Of a DNA stretch of 41,445 nucleotides, positions 28,337-36,355 are shown one piece after another (position 1 is the stretch's first letter; each line of letters opens with the position of its first letter). The DNA is taken from contig JACOUH010000214.1 of assembly GCA_016177925.1 (NCBI GenBank), forward strand, positions 1-41,445. Reading direction: 5' to 3'. The position numbers and the translations under genes are program-made. This stretch comes from Planctomycetota bacterium (GTDB lineage Bacteria; Planctomycetota; Planctomycetia; Gemmatales; Gemmataceae). Below the pieces are notes generated by a model. That model was not told where the DNA came from. It did not search any database and worked only from the letters and a program-made list of their open reading frames with translations.

Positions 28337-28398
28337 GTAGCACAGGCGTCTCGCCTGTGCCGAACCGCGACAGCGCACAGGCGAGACGCCTGTGCTAC
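28337..28398. repeat. palindrome family 4 (GTAGCACAGGCGTCTCGCC)
   Basis: A 62-bp palindrome: GTAGCACAGGCGTCTCGCCT (28337-28356) continuing to GTGC, with its complement ending at 28398, and a GAACCGCGACA loop region. AGAGCGTTTTGCC before it and GCAAACCGCTCT-like sequence after it form weaker outer arms. It lies between the TolC-type gene start and glyA end, both on the minus strand. Confidence 0.82.
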
Positions 28399-28417
28399 GA
28401 GCAAATGCAAACCGCTC

Positions 28418-28470
28418 TAGCCCGACGCGCCAGCGAGGTTCGCTGTGTTCCTCGCTTGCGCATCGGGCTA
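28418..28470. repeat. third palindrome family (TAGCCCGACGCGC), copy 2, supplying the glyA stop codon
   Basis: A 53-bp match to the element at 23196-23248, with TTGCGCATCGGGCTA in place of TAGCTCGTCGGGCT at one end. Bases 28468-28470 (CTA on the plus strand) are the TAG stop codon of glyA, so the element abuts the last sense codon of that gene. Confidence 0.82.
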
Positions 28471-29709
28471 ATGGTTGGCGGGGGCGGGGAACTGCTGGCA
28501 GAGTTCGCGGACTCGGCCGCGGACGTGCTGCTGGAGGGTGGCGTCGTCGGGACTGGCGAGGACGTCGCCGATCCACTCGCCGATCTGGTGCATTTCCGGC
28601 TCGCGCATGCCGCGCGTCGTCAGGGCCGGCGTGCCGATGCGGATGCCCGAGGGATCGAACGGCTTGCGCGAGTCGAACGGGATGCCGTTACGATTGACCG
28701 TGATGCCAGCAGCGCCGAGGGCCTTCTCGGCGATCTTGCCGGTCAGCCCGCGCGAAGCGACGTCAACCAGCAGCAAATGGGTGTCGGTGCCCCCCGAGAT
28801 GAGACGGAAACCGCGCCGCTGCAACTCGTGGGCGACGGTCCGGGCGTTGGCCACGGTCTGCGCCGCGTAGGCGCGGAAGTCCTTGCGCAGCGCCTCGCCG
28901 AAGGCGATCGCCTTGGCGGCGATGACATGCATCAGCGGACCGCCCTGCATGCCGGGAAAGACCGCCTTGTCGAGCTTCTCCCTCCACTCCTTCTTGCACA
29001 GCACGAAACCGCTGCGCGGCCCGCGCAGCGTCTTGTGCGTCGTCGACGTGACGAAGTCGGCCCACGGCACCGGCGAGGAGTGCTGCTCTCCCGCTACCAG
29101 CCCGGCAATGTGCGCCATGTCCACCATGAGCAAGCATTTGTTGTCGCGGCAGATCTCGGCAAAGCGAACGAAGTCGATCTCCCGCGGGTAAGCACTGGCG
29201 CCGGCGACGATCAGCTTCGGCTTGTGTTCCCTCGCCAGGCTGGCGATCTGGTCGAAGTCGATGGTTTCGTCATCGCGGCGGACGCCGTAGGGGACGGCGC
29301 GGTAGAGCTGGCCGGAGAAGTTGACTTCTTTTCCATGCGTGAGATGTCCGCCGTGGGCGAGGCTCATGCCGAGAAACGTGTCGCCGGGTTGCAGGCAGCT
29401 GAAGTAAGCGGCCATGTTGGCCTGGGCGCCCGAGTGTGGCTGCACGTTGGCGTGCTCGGCGCCGAAGAGCTTCTTGACGCGCTCGAGAGCGAGCGTTTCA
29501 ACGACGTCGACATGTTCGCAGCCGCCGTAGTAGCGGCGGCCGGGGTAGCCCTCGGCGTACTTGTTGGTCAGGACGCTGCCCTGGGCGGCGAGGACGGCGG
29601 GACTGGTGTAGTTCTCCGAGGCGATCATCTCCAGGCCGTCCTGCTGCCGGCGCCGTTCGTCGTCGATCGCCCGCCACACCTCGGGGTCGGTCTGCTGCAG
29701 AATGTCCAT
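28468..29709 (-). CDS. glyA: serine hydroxymethyltransferase
   Basis: A 413-residue SHMT, the PLP enzyme that interconverts serine and glycine while charging tetrahydrofolate with a one-carbon unit. ATG 29709 ([15 protein letters not shown]) has GGAG upstream; a much longer open frame upstream is out-of-family sequence. Signature segments: [65 protein letters not shown]-binding Lys226 in [13 protein letters not shown], and [20 protein letters not shown] near the end. Length and motifs are complete. The stop codon TAG is inside a palindromic repeat, and the gene is separated from the upstream HAD gene by nested palindromes. Cytoplasmic, folate one-carbon metabolism. Downstream effects on cysC-type sulfur metabolism are not implied. 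Confidence 0.97.
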   Translation of the reverse strand: MDILQQTDPEVWRAIDDERRRQQDGLEMIASENYTSPAVLAAQGSVLTNKYAEGYPGRRYYGGCEHVDVVETLALERVKKLFGAEHANVQPHSGAQANMAAYFSCLQPGDTFLGMSLAHGGHLTHGKEVNFSGQLYRAVPYGVRRDDETIDFDQIASLAREHKPKLIVAGASAYPREIDFVRFAEICRDNKCLLMVDMAHIAGLVAGEQHSSPVPWADFVTSTTHKTLRGPRSGFVLCKKEWREKLDKAVFPGMQGGPLMHVIAAKAIAFGEALRKDFRAYAAQTVANARTVAHELQRRGFRLISGGTDTHLLLVDVASRGLTGKIAEKALGAAGITVNRNGIPFDSRKPFDPSGIRIGTPALTTRGMREPEMHQIGEWIGDVLASPDDATLQQHVRGRVRELCQQFPAPANH

Positions 29710-29734
29710 GCCGGTTCTCCAACTGCCGGTTGCC

Positions 29735-29850
29735 GCCGCTTGCGGCTTAGCGTTCACGCCTGTAGGACGGATTTCCAATCCGTCCGTGTGAAGCCCGGAC
29801 GGATTGGAAATCCGTCCTACAGGTGAAGCGAACGCTAAGCCGCAAGCGGC
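29735..29850. repeat. nested palindromes between glyA and the HAD gene
   Basis: Outer arms GCCGCTTGCGGCTTAGCGTT (29735-29754, plus C) and its complement (29830-29850) enclose an inner palindrome 29759-29823 with arms CCTGTAGGACGGATTTCCAA running into TCCGTCC and their complement. The inner pair and the outer pair appear to be different repeats, one inserted in the other; the outer arm sequence CGCCGCTTGCGGCTT recurs at 31611-31663. Confidence 0.85.
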
Positions 29851-29852
29851 AA

Positions 29853-30470
29853 TCAGGCCGCTGCCGGGATGATGTTCAGAGCGGCGAGATCGCGGCGGAG
29901 CGAATCGAGGTCCGTGTAGACGATGCCGTGCCAGCCGCAGGCGACCGCCGCCACCACGTTGGCAGGCAGGTCGTCGATGAAGACGATCTCCTCGGGCGCA
30001 CAATCGGCCAGCTGCTGGGCGTGGGCGAAGATGCCCGGCCGCGGCTTGCGCACGCCAACCTCGTGAGACAAGATGCGATGAGCGAACGGGCGCAGCAACT
30101 CCTCGAACTGGCCGAGGAACTTGCGGGCGTGCAGATCGTTGGTGTTGCTGAGCAGAAGCAGACGACACCGTTCGGCGAGGGAGGGCAGCAAGGCGCAGAC
30201 TTCGGGGTTCGGCCAGAAGATGTCCGCGTAGGCGTCGGCGAGGACATCGTCGGGGCAGGACAGGCCGCAGCCCTCGCGCAGGCGTCGCAGGAAGTCGGCG
30301 GTCGTCAGCCGGCCGGACTCGTAATCGTCTTCGAGTTGCCCGCCGAAGAGAAAACAATGCACCTCGTCAGCCCCGAGGCGGGCGTGGGCAGCGAGGCGCT
30401 CCGCGGCCCGCCGATGGCTGAAGAAACCAACGACATTCCCAAAATCGAAGACCAGCGCCTTGACTTTCAT
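29853..30470 (-). CDS. HAD-superfamily hydrolase
   Basis: A 205-residue HAD-like phosphatase of the subfamily IA variant-3 type (YihX-like). Motif I is [15 protein letters not shown] (nucleophile Asp9, the second Asp replaced by Gly as in other DFGNV members), motif [13 protein letters not shown], motif III Lys in [11 protein letters not shown], and motif [13 protein letters not shown]. The helical cap lies between motifs I and II, residues about 20-90. Probable substrates are small phosphorylated metabolites such as glucose 1-phosphate; specificity cannot be read from the sequence. On the same strand as glyA, but nested palindromes separate them. Cytoplasmic. Confidence 0.9.
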   Translation of the reverse strand: MKVKALVFDFGNVVGFFSHRRAAERLAAHARLGADEVHCFLFGGQLEDDYESGRLTTADFLRRLREGCGLSCPDDVLADAYADIFWPNPEVCALLPSLAERCRLLLLSNTNDLHARKFLGQFEELLRPFAHRILSHEVGVRKPRPGIFAHAQQLADCAPEEIVFIDDLPANVVAAVACGWHGIVYTDLDSLRRDLAALNIIPAAA

Positions 30471-30658
30471 ACTCCTCTTCTACGAAAGCGGCGCCGCCAC
30501 GCAAAGACCAGATCGCGAGCAGACCACCGCGGCGCCGGACGGGGGAAGGCGCAATCGCGGACGATCCTGCAAGGACGCGGCTGCAAAAAGAACGAGCCCG
30601 CCCGGCGTCTCCTTTCACCCGGCTGGCTGCTTCGCGTTTCTTTTTTTCGCGCCTCGCC

Positions 30659-31378
30659 TCACTCGTCGGCGTTGACGTGCTCCATGATCCAGCGGTTGAT
30701 GTCCCGCAGCATGTCGGAATGGATGCGGTGAGTGGTTGGATAGGTGTGCATGCGGATGGGCAGGCCGGCGGTGTAGAGCAAGCGGTGGTCGCGGCGGGCC
30801 AGGGCCAGCGGGATGACGGCGTTGGCGATGCCGTGGCCGATGAACACCCGCAAATTGCGCAAATCCGGCAAACGCATCAGCGGACAGCCGCGCCGCGGCA
30901 TCGTCCCGTTCAGTGACAGCACGCCAGCGAAGCGCTCGGGGAACGACAGCCCCAGGCGGTAAGCCAGCGTGGCGCCCTCGCAGAAGCCGGCGAGGTAGAC
31001 GCGCTCCGAGTGAACGTGGTAGCTGCGCCGTGTCTGCTCGACCGCACGCAGGACATACTCCTCGACGGTGGCGTCGCAGGGCCCGTCCTGGCCCCAGGCG
31101 AAGCCGACGCGGCCGTCGGGACGCGGGCCGACGCTCTCCGGACCGCGCAGGCCGATGCAGATGTAGTTGCGACGGCTGAGCCGTGGCGCCAGCCGCAGCA
31201 CCTGCTCCTCGTCGCCGCCGTGGCCGTGGAAGAAGACCAGCAGCGGATAGGCGTAGTGCGGTTCGTAGCCGGTCGGCAGGAAGGTGCGGATCGGCCGGCG
31301 GTCGACGGCCTGCACCTCCGCGGTGTAGAAGCCCTCGACCAGCGAGGACGTGCGCCAGGAAAGGTCAGTACGCGACAT
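30659..31378 (-). CDS. alpha/beta-hydrolase esterase with cysteine nucleophile
   Basis: A 239-residue alpha/beta hydrolase similar to phospholipase/carboxylesterases. ATG 31378 (MSRTDLSWRTSSLVEG) is preferred over a GTG at 31408. Motifs: oxyanion-loop LLVFFHGHGGDEEQ, nucleophile elbow LAGFCEGATLAYRLGLSFPE, and C-terminal catalytic His region YPTTHRIHSDMLRDINRWIME. The elbow reads G-F-C133-E-G: Cys replaces the usual Ser, as in dienelactone hydrolases. IGHGIANAVIP occupies the position where relatives have an acid-residue loop, and no clear Asp is visible there. The start GSDSFMSRTD context and the lack of a signal suggest a cytoplasmic enzyme. The substrate is unknown. Same strand as the HAD and cysC genes, with gaps of 188 and 297 bp. 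Confidence 0.8.
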   Translation of the reverse strand: MSRTDLSWRTSSLVEGFYTAEVQAVDRRPIRTFLPTGYEPHYAYPLLVFFHGHGGDEEQVLRLAPRLSRRNYICIGLRGPESVGPRPDGRVGFAWGQDGPCDATVEEYVLRAVEQTRRSYHVHSERVYLAGFCEGATLAYRLGLSFPERFAGVLSLNGTMPRRGCPLMRLPDLRNLRVFIGHGIANAVIPLALARRDHRLLYTAGLPIRMHTYPTTHRIHSDMLRDINRWIMEHVNADE

Positions 31379-31610
31379 GAATGAGTCCGATCCTGCCAGG
31401 AAGGTCACCCTGTATCGGTTAAGAGGGTTGTATCACCCCCACGTACGAACTCGTCGGCCGTAGCTGCGGAAATTTCTCAAGCAGACCGGGCAAGTCTACG
31501 ATTGCGCGGCGGGGGTGTCAACACGACCACGAGCGTAAACCCCTGAAAAATAAGGCGTTTTCAGGGCCCCACGTCGGACTGCAACGGTTAGGCGAAGTGG
31601 ACCGCGCCGA

Positions 31611-31663
31611 TTCGCCGCTTGCGGCTTTGCAGGCCGCGCGTGCAAAGCCGCAAGCGGCGCGAA
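31611..31663. repeat. palindrome family 5 (CGCCGCTTGCGGCTTTGC)
   Basis: A 53-bp palindrome: TTCGCCGCTTGCGGCTTTGC with its complement around AGGCCGCGCG, arms identical except for one extra CG. It lies 12 bases beyond the stop codon of cysC. The arm CGCCGCTTGCGGCTT is shared with the outer arms at 29735-29850. Confidence 0.8.
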
Positions 31664-31675
31664 CCGGCCGCTCCG

Positions 31676-32299
31676 TCATTCTTTTCCGAGGATTCCCTGC
31701 TTCTCCAGGTACTCCAGCAGCAGGGCGGCGGCCTCCTGCGGCGAGGTTGAGGTGGCATCAATCGTCAGCTCGGGCACGAGCGGCTCCTCGTAGGGGTCGT
31801 CGATGCCGGTGAAATTCTTCAGCTCGCCGGCACGCGCCTTCTTGTACAGGCCCTTGGGGTCGCGCTGCTCGCAGGTCGTGATCGGCGTACTGACGTGGAC
31901 TTCGACAAACGCCAGCTTGCCGGCGGCGTGGAGTTGGCGGACCAGGTCGCGGTCCTTGCGGTAGGGACTGATGAAGCTCGTCATGGTGATCAGGCCGGCG
32001 TCGGCAAACAGTTTCGCCACCTCGCCGATGCGGCGGATGTTCTCCTCGCGGTCAGCGGCGGAGAAGCCGAGGTTCTTGTTCAGGCCGTGACGGATGTTGT
32101 CACCGTCGAGCACGTAGGCGAGGTGGCCGCGCTGCACCAGAGCGTGCTCCAGGGTGAAGGCGATCGTGCTCTTGCCCGAGCCCGACAGGCCGGTGAACCA
32201 GATCGTCGTTCCCTCCTGCTTCAGCAAGGCGCCCCGCTCCTCGCGTGTGACGTGCCCCTCGTGCCAGGTGATGTTGGTCGCCTTGTTCTCGGCCGCCAT
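31676..32299 (-). CDS. cysC: adenylylsulfate (APS) kinase
   Basis: A 207-residue APS kinase, which makes PAPS from APS and ATP in sulfate assimilation or sulfonation. The Walker A loop is G37-L-S-G-S-G-K43-S-T. Other family landmarks are YVLDGDNIRHGLNKNLGFS, ADREENIRRIGEVAKLFADA, TSFISPYRKDRDLVR and GLYKKARAGELKNFTGIDDPYEEP. ATG 32299 is used because AAGGAG lies ten bases upstream and the family N terminus (ATNITWHEGHVTRE) starts right after; the frame remains open for about 49 codons upstream. No sulfurylase neighbour, so this is a stand-alone cysC. Divergent from the 32545 lipoprotein gene. Length is normal. Confidence 0.94.
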   Translation of the reverse strand: MAAENKATNITWHEGHVTREERGALLKQEGTTIWFTGLSGSGKSTIAFTLEHALVQRGHLAYVLDGDNIRHGLNKNLGFSAADREENIRRIGEVAKLFADAGLITMTSFISPYRKDRDLVRQLHAAGKLAFVEVHVSTPITTCEQRDPKGLYKKARAGELKNFTGIDDPYEEPLVPELTIDATSTSPQEAAALLLEYLEKQGILGKE

Positions 32300-32544
32300 C
32301 GTGCTGTGTCTCCTTAATGTTGCGTTTGCCGTGTGGCCCGTTCTGTTGGTGTATGGGGGCGACGGCGGGGCATCCAGGGCGAAAGCCGGACGTGTGGGGA
32401 GGGCGGCGCAGGAGGGGTGTTCGGGATTTGACGAAAGTCGGGGCAAAGAAGCATCCGACTATAACCAGTGACGGCCGAAGAGAAAAGACCAACTTTCCGC
32501 GCCGGGCGCCCCGCTCGCCAACAACGGGAGGAGAGGGAGAGACC

Positions 32545-33927
32545 ATGAAAAAGAGGATCGGTGGGCTGCTGCTGCTGGCCGCGCTGAGCGGATGCGTGTC
32601 CTCGCAGCCCGGCTCCTTCATGTGCAACGTCGGCCCCGGCGGGGCCCCCCCCTGCGGACAGGGCGGCTGCTACAACTCCGCCTACGTCCCCCGCCCGACG
32701 CCCGGCGTGATGGGCGCCATGGGCGAGCCCGTGCCGATGCGCGAGGAATTGCGCCCCGGTGCGGGCGCCTCCGCTGCCGAGGCCGCCGCTCGCGCCACCT
32801 TCGCCCAGAGCCTGCCGCCCGATCTCGTCGCGCAGATCGCCTACCAGGAGGACGGGCCGCGCGGCGGCAGCATCCTCCAGGCCGGGTTGCCTCCGGGAGG
32901 CGCAGGCGTCCCACCGTTCTCGGCGCTGCCGGGCCCGGTGCCGCCGGTCGGCTCAGGCGCGGCCGGCGCCGTCGCTGCCGTCGGCGCATTGCCCGGCGTC
33001 CCGGTGCCGTTCCCGGTGCAGCGTACCAGCGTTCGCTTCACCGGCCCCAACGGCATGCAGGTGTCGTGGTTTGCACCGTCGACCGACGGCAAGGCAGGCT
33101 TCGCGCCGACCGCCGTCACGGTGCCGGGCCGCTACAACTTCCCGCAGGCCGCCATCTACCGCCTCAAGCTGACCGACATCCCGGGCTGGCAGGGCCCGCC
33201 GCTGTATCCGACCCTCGAGGTGGTGCCGGCCAACGCCCGCACGGCGACCTTCCTCGCCCACAGCTCGGTGCCGCTGACCTTCACCGCTGACGACTTCGAG
33301 CAGGTCCGCGCCGGCAACTACGTCGTGAAGGTGATCTACCTGCCGTATCCGCAGTTCCAGGACCTGGCCGTCGCGGTGCCGGGCGAGGTGGTGTTGTCGC
33401 AGCTGGAGCCGGGCGCCGACCCGATCGCCGAGGCGCTGAAGCGTGGCAGCATCCTGCTGGTAGTGCGGCTCGGCAACATCGACCTGGAGGCCCCCGGCAC
33501 GCCGGCAATGGATGCTCCGAGCCCCTACCAGAAGGTGCCGCCTCCCGGCTACCTGCCCGGCGCCGCCACGATGGGGCCTCCCGGGATGATGCCGCCGCCC
33601 GGCATGTACCCCGGCATGGGCAACCAGGGACCGATGGTCCCCTACGGGATGGCCAACGGGGGACGTCAACCGGACCTGTCCGGGATTCCGCTCCCCCCTG
33701 GCGTGACGCCGCCGGTCCCCCCGGCAGTGCCGGGCTCGCCGACCAGCGTGCCGGGCCCCGCCGCTCCGCCGCCCGCTGGTCCACCGCTGCCGTCGGGAGC
33801 TGCCGGGAAGGTCTCCGACATCCAGCCGGTCGCGTTCCGAGCGCCGACCCCGGATGAGACTCCTGCAAAGAAGTCAGGTTGGTGGTCTCTGTTCAGCAAG
33901 AAGTCCTCATCCTCGGATAGTCGATAA
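32545..33927 (+). CDS. planctomycete lipoprotein with proline-rich tail
   Basis: A 460-residue lipoprotein starting MKKRIGGLLLLAALSGCVSS with lipid-attachment Cys17; GGAGGAGAGG lies upstream, and the frame is open earlier without a plausible start. A Gly/Pro/Ala-rich spacer is followed, about residues 165-315, by a beta-rich domain: SVRFTGPNGMQVSWF, PAAIYRLKLTDIPG-like PQAAIYRLKLTDIPGWQG, PLYPTLEVVPANART, NYVVKVIYLPYPQFQ and SILLVVRLGNIDLEAP. The last 110 residues are Gly/Pro/Met-rich with MMPPPGMYPGMGNQGP. The same beta-rich domain occurs in the next gene. Probably a cell-envelope protein; function unknown. A TATAAC at 32460-32465 may be the -10 box of its promoter. The stop codon lies in an inverted repeat. 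Confidence 0.8.
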   Translation: MKKRIGGLLLLAALSGCVSSQPGSFMCNVGPGGAPPCGQGGCYNSAYVPRPTPGVMGAMGEPVPMREELRPGAGASAAEAAARATFAQSLPPDLVAQIAYQEDGPRGGSILQAGLPPGGAGVPPFSALPGPVPPVGSGAAGAVAAVGALPGVPVPFPVQRTSVRFTGPNGMQVSWFAPSTDGKAGFAPTAVTVPGRYNFPQAAIYRLKLTDIPGWQGPPLYPTLEVVPANARTATFLAHSSVPLTFTADDFEQVRAGNYVVKVIYLPYPQFQDLAVAVPGEVVLSQLEPGADPIAEALKRGSILLVVRLGNIDLEAPGTPAMDAPSPYQKVPPPGYLPGAATMGPPGMMPPPGMYPGMGNQGPMVPYGMANGGRQPDLSGIPLPPGVTPPVPPAVPGSPTSVPGPAAPPPAGPPLPSGAAGKVSDIQPVAFRAPTPDETPAKKSGWWSLFSKKSSSSDSR

Positions 33928-34048
33928 GTCGGTCAGTCAAGAAGTCGGAAAGTCGATTCCTTAGCAGGCTTGACTTTCCGACTTCTCGACTAACCGACCA
34001 TCTGACCATCCGATCTATCCGACTTATCGACTATCCGACTTATCGACT
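33914..34048. repeat. mixed inverted and tandem repeat between the paralogous envelope genes
   Basis: CGGATAGTCGATAAGTCGGT starts the left block, and the right block contains near-complementary TGACTTTCCGACTTCTCGAC and exact CCGACTTATCGACTATCCG. The 16-bp unit CTATCCGACTTATCGA is repeated in tandem at 34015-34030 and 34031-34046, then CTATG begins the ATG of the next gene. The first gene's stop codon TAA and the second gene's start codon are both inside this block. Confidence 0.75.
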
Positions 34049-35521
34049 ATGAAAGCCTTCCCTTCCCTCGCTGTCGTGGTGTGGCTGGCCGCTGTCTCCG
34101 CGGCGCCGGCGGCTCCAGGTCGCCCGACACCGCTGCCCCAGCTTGGCCCGACGCCGCTGCTGTACGTGCTGTTCAATGGCCCACGCGGCATGAAGATCGC
34201 CTTCTACCAGGGGGCGGCACCCGTGCGCGAGTTCACCACTCCCGTGACGGTTGGCCTGCGGCCGGGCTACATCTCCCGCGTCCGGATCAGCGGCTTCCCG
34301 GGCCGGCCGGGACTCACCCTCTTTCCAACGCTGGAGGTGCGCGGCACCTTGCGAGCACCGCCGGAGCTGCCGGCGTCGCGCTATCCCGCAACATTCCGCC
34401 TTAGTGAGGTCGACGTCACGCATCTCGCCGAGGGAGCGATGCTGACAAAGGTCATCTACCTCGAACACCCGCACAAGGCGTTCCCCGAGCCGGGCCGCGT
34501 CGACGAGCCGATCGAGTTGACGTTCCCGGCCGACCGCGACTTGCTCAACGAGGCCCGCAACTATGGCCGCCCTGTCCTGGTCGTCCGCATCGGCGACCGT
34601 GAAACCTCGGAGGCAGAACTGCGGCGGGAGTCGGTTCCCAACACGATCCTCTTCCCCGACGAGCGCGGCCTGGGACTGCCGCCGTGCCCACCGCAGCTGC
34701 CGTGGGCCTGCTTCCAGTGGTATGACCCACTGATCGGTCCGCGACCCGCTCGCGCGGGTGCCCCGCCCGAGGAAGAGTGCCTGCGCGATGGCGGCGACGC
34801 GGGCCATCCGGTGGGCTTCGACGCCGAGGGCCGTCTCCAGGGCGTCGACCCGGAGGACACCGTCGCCGAGTACAGCGATGGCGATGGGCGCAAGCACATC
34901 GCCTGCTCCAACCGCGTCTGCCTGTGCGTGCCGCGCTTCGGCGTTGTCGCCACCGAGGCGCGCCTCGAGCAGACGCAACGCACGCTGATTCCGATCGTCA
35001 GCCATGGGGAGCAAAAACAAGAGCAACTCGAGGCCCGGATCGGGCTGCTGCGCCATGCCCAGTACGAGCAGCCCGTCGAGAGTGTCGGCCGCTCGCGGCC
35101 CAGCGCGACCGAAGGGGTGGTGGCCACGTCGGTGGTCGGCCGCATCGAGGGGCTGCAGGCAGTCTCCGCCCAGCTACTGACGTCCGACCTGACCGGGGTC
35201 TGTCGCGAGCAGCCGCGGCCGGTGGACCGTCCGCTGTGCCTGTGCAAGTCGTGCGATCACAAGGCGGCGCAGCTTGGGGACCTCGTGACGTTCACGATCA
35301 CGTACAGCAACCAGGGCGGTCGGCCGATCAGTGACGTCGTCGTTTCCGACAGCCTGACGGGCCGGCTCGAATATGTCCCGGGCAGCTCGAAGTCGAGCCG
35401 CGGCGCCATCTTCACGACCCAGGAGAATGAGAGCGGCTCGCTGATCCTGCGCTGGTCGATCACCGGCAAGCTGCTGCCCGGCGAGACGGGTACGGTGACC
35501 TTCCAGGCTCGCGTCCGCTGA
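34049..35521 (+). CDS. exported protein with shared envelope domain and C-terminal DUF11
   Basis: A 490-residue protein. ATG 34049 is at the end of a tandem repeat with no clear ribosome site; the N terminus MKAFPSLAVVVWLAAVSAAPAAPG is a Sec signal. Residues about 30-200 are paralogous to 165-315 of the previous protein: LLYVLFNGPRGMKIAFY, ISRVRISGFPGRPGLTLFPT, TLEVRGT, AMLTKVIYLEHPHKAFPEPG and PVLVVRIGDRET. A Cys-containing middle (LCVPRFGVVATEA; LCKSCDHKAAQLG) is followed by a DUF11 beta-sandwich (about 390-490): GDLVTFTITYSNQGG, VSDSLTGRLEYVPGSSKSSR and GETGTVTFQARVR at the end. DUF11 domains are extracellular or envelope modules. Probably envelope scaffolding; function unproven. Stop codon is 4 bp from the convergent gene's stop. 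Confidence 0.85.
   Translation: MKAFPSLAVVVWLAAVSAAPAAPGRPTPLPQLGPTPLLYVLFNGPRGMKIAFYQGAAPVREFTTPVTVGLRPGYISRVRISGFPGRPGLTLFPTLEVRGTLRAPPELPASRYPATFRLSEVDVTHLAEGAMLTKVIYLEHPHKAFPEPGRVDEPIELTFPADRDLLNEARNYGRPVLVVRIGDRETSEAELRRESVPNTILFPDERGLGLPPCPPQLPWACFQWYDPLIGPRPARAGAPPEEECLRDGGDAGHPVGFDAEGRLQGVDPEDTVAEYSDGDGRKHIACSNRVCLCVPRFGVVATEARLEQTQRTLIPIVSHGEQKQEQLEARIGLLRHAQYEQPVESVGRSRPSATEGVVATSVVGRIEGLQAVSAQLLTSDLTGVCREQPRPVDRPLCLCKSCDHKAAQLGDLVTFTITYSNQGGRPISDVVVSDSLTGRLEYVPGSSKSSRGAIFTTQENESGSLILRWSITGKLLPGETGTVTFQARVR
34741..34764. repeat. short palindromic motif CGGGGCACCCGCG, copy C (inverted)
   Basis: A 24-nt match on the minus strand to 14514-14537, core ACCCGC-TCGC-GCGGGT on the plus strand. 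It lies inside the DUF11-gene coding region and encodes part of RPARAGAPP in frame. Confidence 0.48.
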
Positions 35522-35525
35522 CAGG

Positions 35526-36161
35526 TCAGGCCCGGCCCAGCAGCAGGTCGAGGGCCCAGCAGCCGCGGTGGTGCTCCCCACCGCCACGGCAATGACCGAG
35601 GATCTCTTCGCTATCGCAGCCGACGTCCTCCAGCGCGTCCGCCAGGATGGGCAGATCGCCAAACGTCCGATTGTCGTAGATCGCGGTCGCCATCGTCAGC
35701 ACGATTCCCCCGTTACGCGCCGGCCAGGCCGGGTCGAAGCGCAGGGTGGTGAAGGGATTGCCGGCGAGGTCGCGGATGACGTCGGCGGCGCCGGGGACGT
35801 AGGGGTCGCGGCAGACGAGGTAGGCCGGCGAGTCATCATCGTCAACCGTGGCGATGGCATCGTGCGCGGCGCTGGCCTCGCCATAGCCATCCATGCGAGC
35901 GCCCCACAGGCCGCGCTCGTCGGCGACGGCGCGGGCGGCCTGGTAGTAGCGCTGGAGCGCTACCCGCGCCCCGTCGGCAAAGCGCTCGGCTGCCTCGACG
36001 GCCCGTCGACTGCGCTTGTCGGAGAGGAACGGCCACGCCCGGCGGCAGCAGGCGCAGGCGATCAGCCGGTCCTTGCGACGACTGAGCAGACTGCGGTCGT
36101 GCAGGAACTCCCGGAGCGCCCGCGGGTTGGCCTCGGTCAGCCACGTCGTCGCGTCCACCAT
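35526..36161 (-). CDS. CACCRR-motif family protein, function unknown
   Basis: A 211-residue protein of a family seen in Gemmataceae-like genomes, related to the protein at 38264-38953. Conserved elements are the N-terminal RLIACACCRRAWPFL with its C-A-C-C-R-R motif, AVEAAERFADG, a central NPF/FDPAW block (GNPFTTLRFDPAW), TAIYDNRTFGDLPILADALEDVGC and the C-terminal LGHCRGGGEHHRGCWALDLLLGRA. The cluster of Cys and His residues suggests metal or structural roles, but no catalytic motif is known to me. No signal peptide. It overlaps no neighbour and its stop is 4 bp from the convergent DUF11 gene's stop. Paralogue on the other side of acetolactate synthase, opposite orientation. Confidence 0.82.
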   Translation of the reverse strand: MVDATTWLTEANPRALREFLHDRSLLSRRKDRLIACACCRRAWPFLSDKRSRRAVEAAERFADGARVALQRYYQAARAVADERGLWGARMDGYGEASAAHDAIATVDDDDSPAYLVCRDPYVPGAADVIRDLAGNPFTTLRFDPAWPARNGGIVLTMATAIYDNRTFGDLPILADALEDVGCDSEEILGHCRGGGEHHRGCWALDLLLGRA

Positions 36162-36355
36162 ATCTCAACCCTGCACGGGCAACTGACTGGCACGGCCTGG
36201 TCTCGCGGCGAGACGTCCTCTCAGACACAGTAGCCAGCGCGCCGGCGAGAAGCGAGGTCGGGAGCCCTGCGCCTCCCTGGCGGAATGGCCCTAACGCCGG
36301 TATACTTGAAGGTTTGAGGTCTGTGAATCTTCGCCGCTTCAGGAGTTGAGCCATC

